Below, one piece after another: positions 63,654 to 64,000 of a stretch of DNA of 64,000 bases. Numbering within the stretch: the stretch's first letter is position 1; each line of letters begins with the position of its first letter. The position numbers and the translations under genes are program-made. Origin of the DNA: Maribacter aestuarii (lineage in GTDB: Bacteria; Bacteroidota; Bacteroidia; Flavobacteriales; Flavobacteriaceae); the NCBI RefSeq assembly GCF_027474845.2, contig NZ_CP107031.2, positions 2,184,501 through 2,248,500 on the forward strand. Reading direction: 5' to 3'. The notes under the pieces are model-generated. The model saw only the letters and a program-made list of their open reading frames with translations. It searched no databases and was not told where the DNA came from.

Positions 63654-64000
63654 ACGTTTTAAGCTCTATTGCTGTTTTACAAAGAATGGTAATTGATTTC
63701 GTGGAATTTTCACTTGAATACTTATAGCTTTAATAAAATGTGATATTCTACTTTTTAAAACTATTACTCTTTTTAAAATCCCATTCGTTACTTTAGAATC
63801 TTTTCTGTGGTTTTTAGTTACATTAGTCCAGTAATTGTGTCTTTTCTTATTTTGGTTATAAGATAGCGCAAGTAGAATTTTCACATTTTATTCTGATTTC
63901 AGAATATATTTAGACCAATAACGAACAAGTAAGGCTAAACGTCAATACAAGCTATATATCCTCTTTAATTTATGCAAACGACAGGTAGAATAAGGGATTT
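63654..64000. other. Upstream region of the CBM9-like gene
   Basis: About 350 A/T-rich bases to the edge of the window. A 72-residue frame (63666-63884, minus) has many Lys/Asn codons and no family feature, so I do not count it as a gene. A promoter for the cluster should lie here, but none was clear. Confidence 0.4.

Noticed and set aside
63666..63884. A 72-residue minus-strand frame upstream of the CBM9-like gene
   Set aside because: Rich in Lys, Asn and Ile as expected for A/T-rich noncoding DNA; no motif.
1..64000. CRISPR arrays, rRNA genes, riboswitches, transposases
   Set aside because: None seen: no regularly spaced repeats, no rRNA-like sequence, no known aptamer core and no transposase motifs.

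Overview
The window looks like the chromosome of a marine member of the Flavobacteriaceae (Bacteroidota). The grounds are the -7 promoter boxes of the TAnnTTTG type, SusC/SusD and STN-type TonB receptors, DUF4249 lipoproteins, a type IX secretion (T9SS) sorting domain, a replicative DnaE carrying its own exonuclease domain, sulfatases, and long acidic tails on ribosomal proteins. No rRNA, CRISPR array, transposase or integrase was found.

Layout. (1) 0.2-7.9 kb, minus strand: a five-gene outer-membrane operon holding a secreted protein, an STN/TonB-dependent receptor, two tandem DUF4249 lipoproteins and an MG2-like protein with a barrel-less plug-like segment. (2) 8.2-20 kb, housekeeping: serS, a vitamin-K-carboxylase-like HTTM protein, ribF (split by a one-base frameshift), a large T9SS-exported metalloprotease with a lipoprotein partner, pth-rplY-prs, tRNA-Leu and a nucleotide-sugar epimerase. 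(3) 20-29.5 kb: a lipoprotein ADP-ribosylglycohydrolase, a transporter relic, the dinB-dnaE2 translesion pair, and tiny single-span membrane-protein genes on both sides of that pair. Two of these tiny proteins are clear paralogues. (4) 29.5-41.8 kb: an accessory-looking block bounded on the right by an intact tRNA-Asp and on the left by a copy of that tRNA's 3' end. It holds a GlxA-type regulator with a lipoprotein hydrolase, several decayed genes (OmpA-like, LytTR, esterase tail, a frameshifted secreted protein), and pckA followed by a solitary sdhA-like gene. (5) 42-53 kb: DUF58 protein, trxA, dnaE, then rpsP-rimM with a sulfatase gene on each side. (6) 53-63.7 kb, minus strand: a polysaccharide-utilization-like cluster with a CBM9-like protein, a GHL10-type glycosidase, SusC, SusD and a very large FG-GAP/ASPIC lipoprotein.

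How the genes fit together. Regions 1 and 6 are nutrient-capture systems of the outer membrane. Region 5 adds sulfatases that could desulfate algal polysaccharides. dinB-dnaE2 form a mutagenic repair pair preceded by tandem operator-like boxes. Region 4 looks like an old tRNA-targeted insertion in decay, although the presence of pckA argues for caution.

The most notable undescribed items are the paralogous small membrane proteins around dinB-dnaE2, the tandem TGGA-N5-TCCA boxes before dinB, the orphan sdhA behind pckA, the tRNA-Asp 3'-end repeat, and two reading-frame breaks that a single extra A in an A7 run would repair (one in the normally essential ribF).
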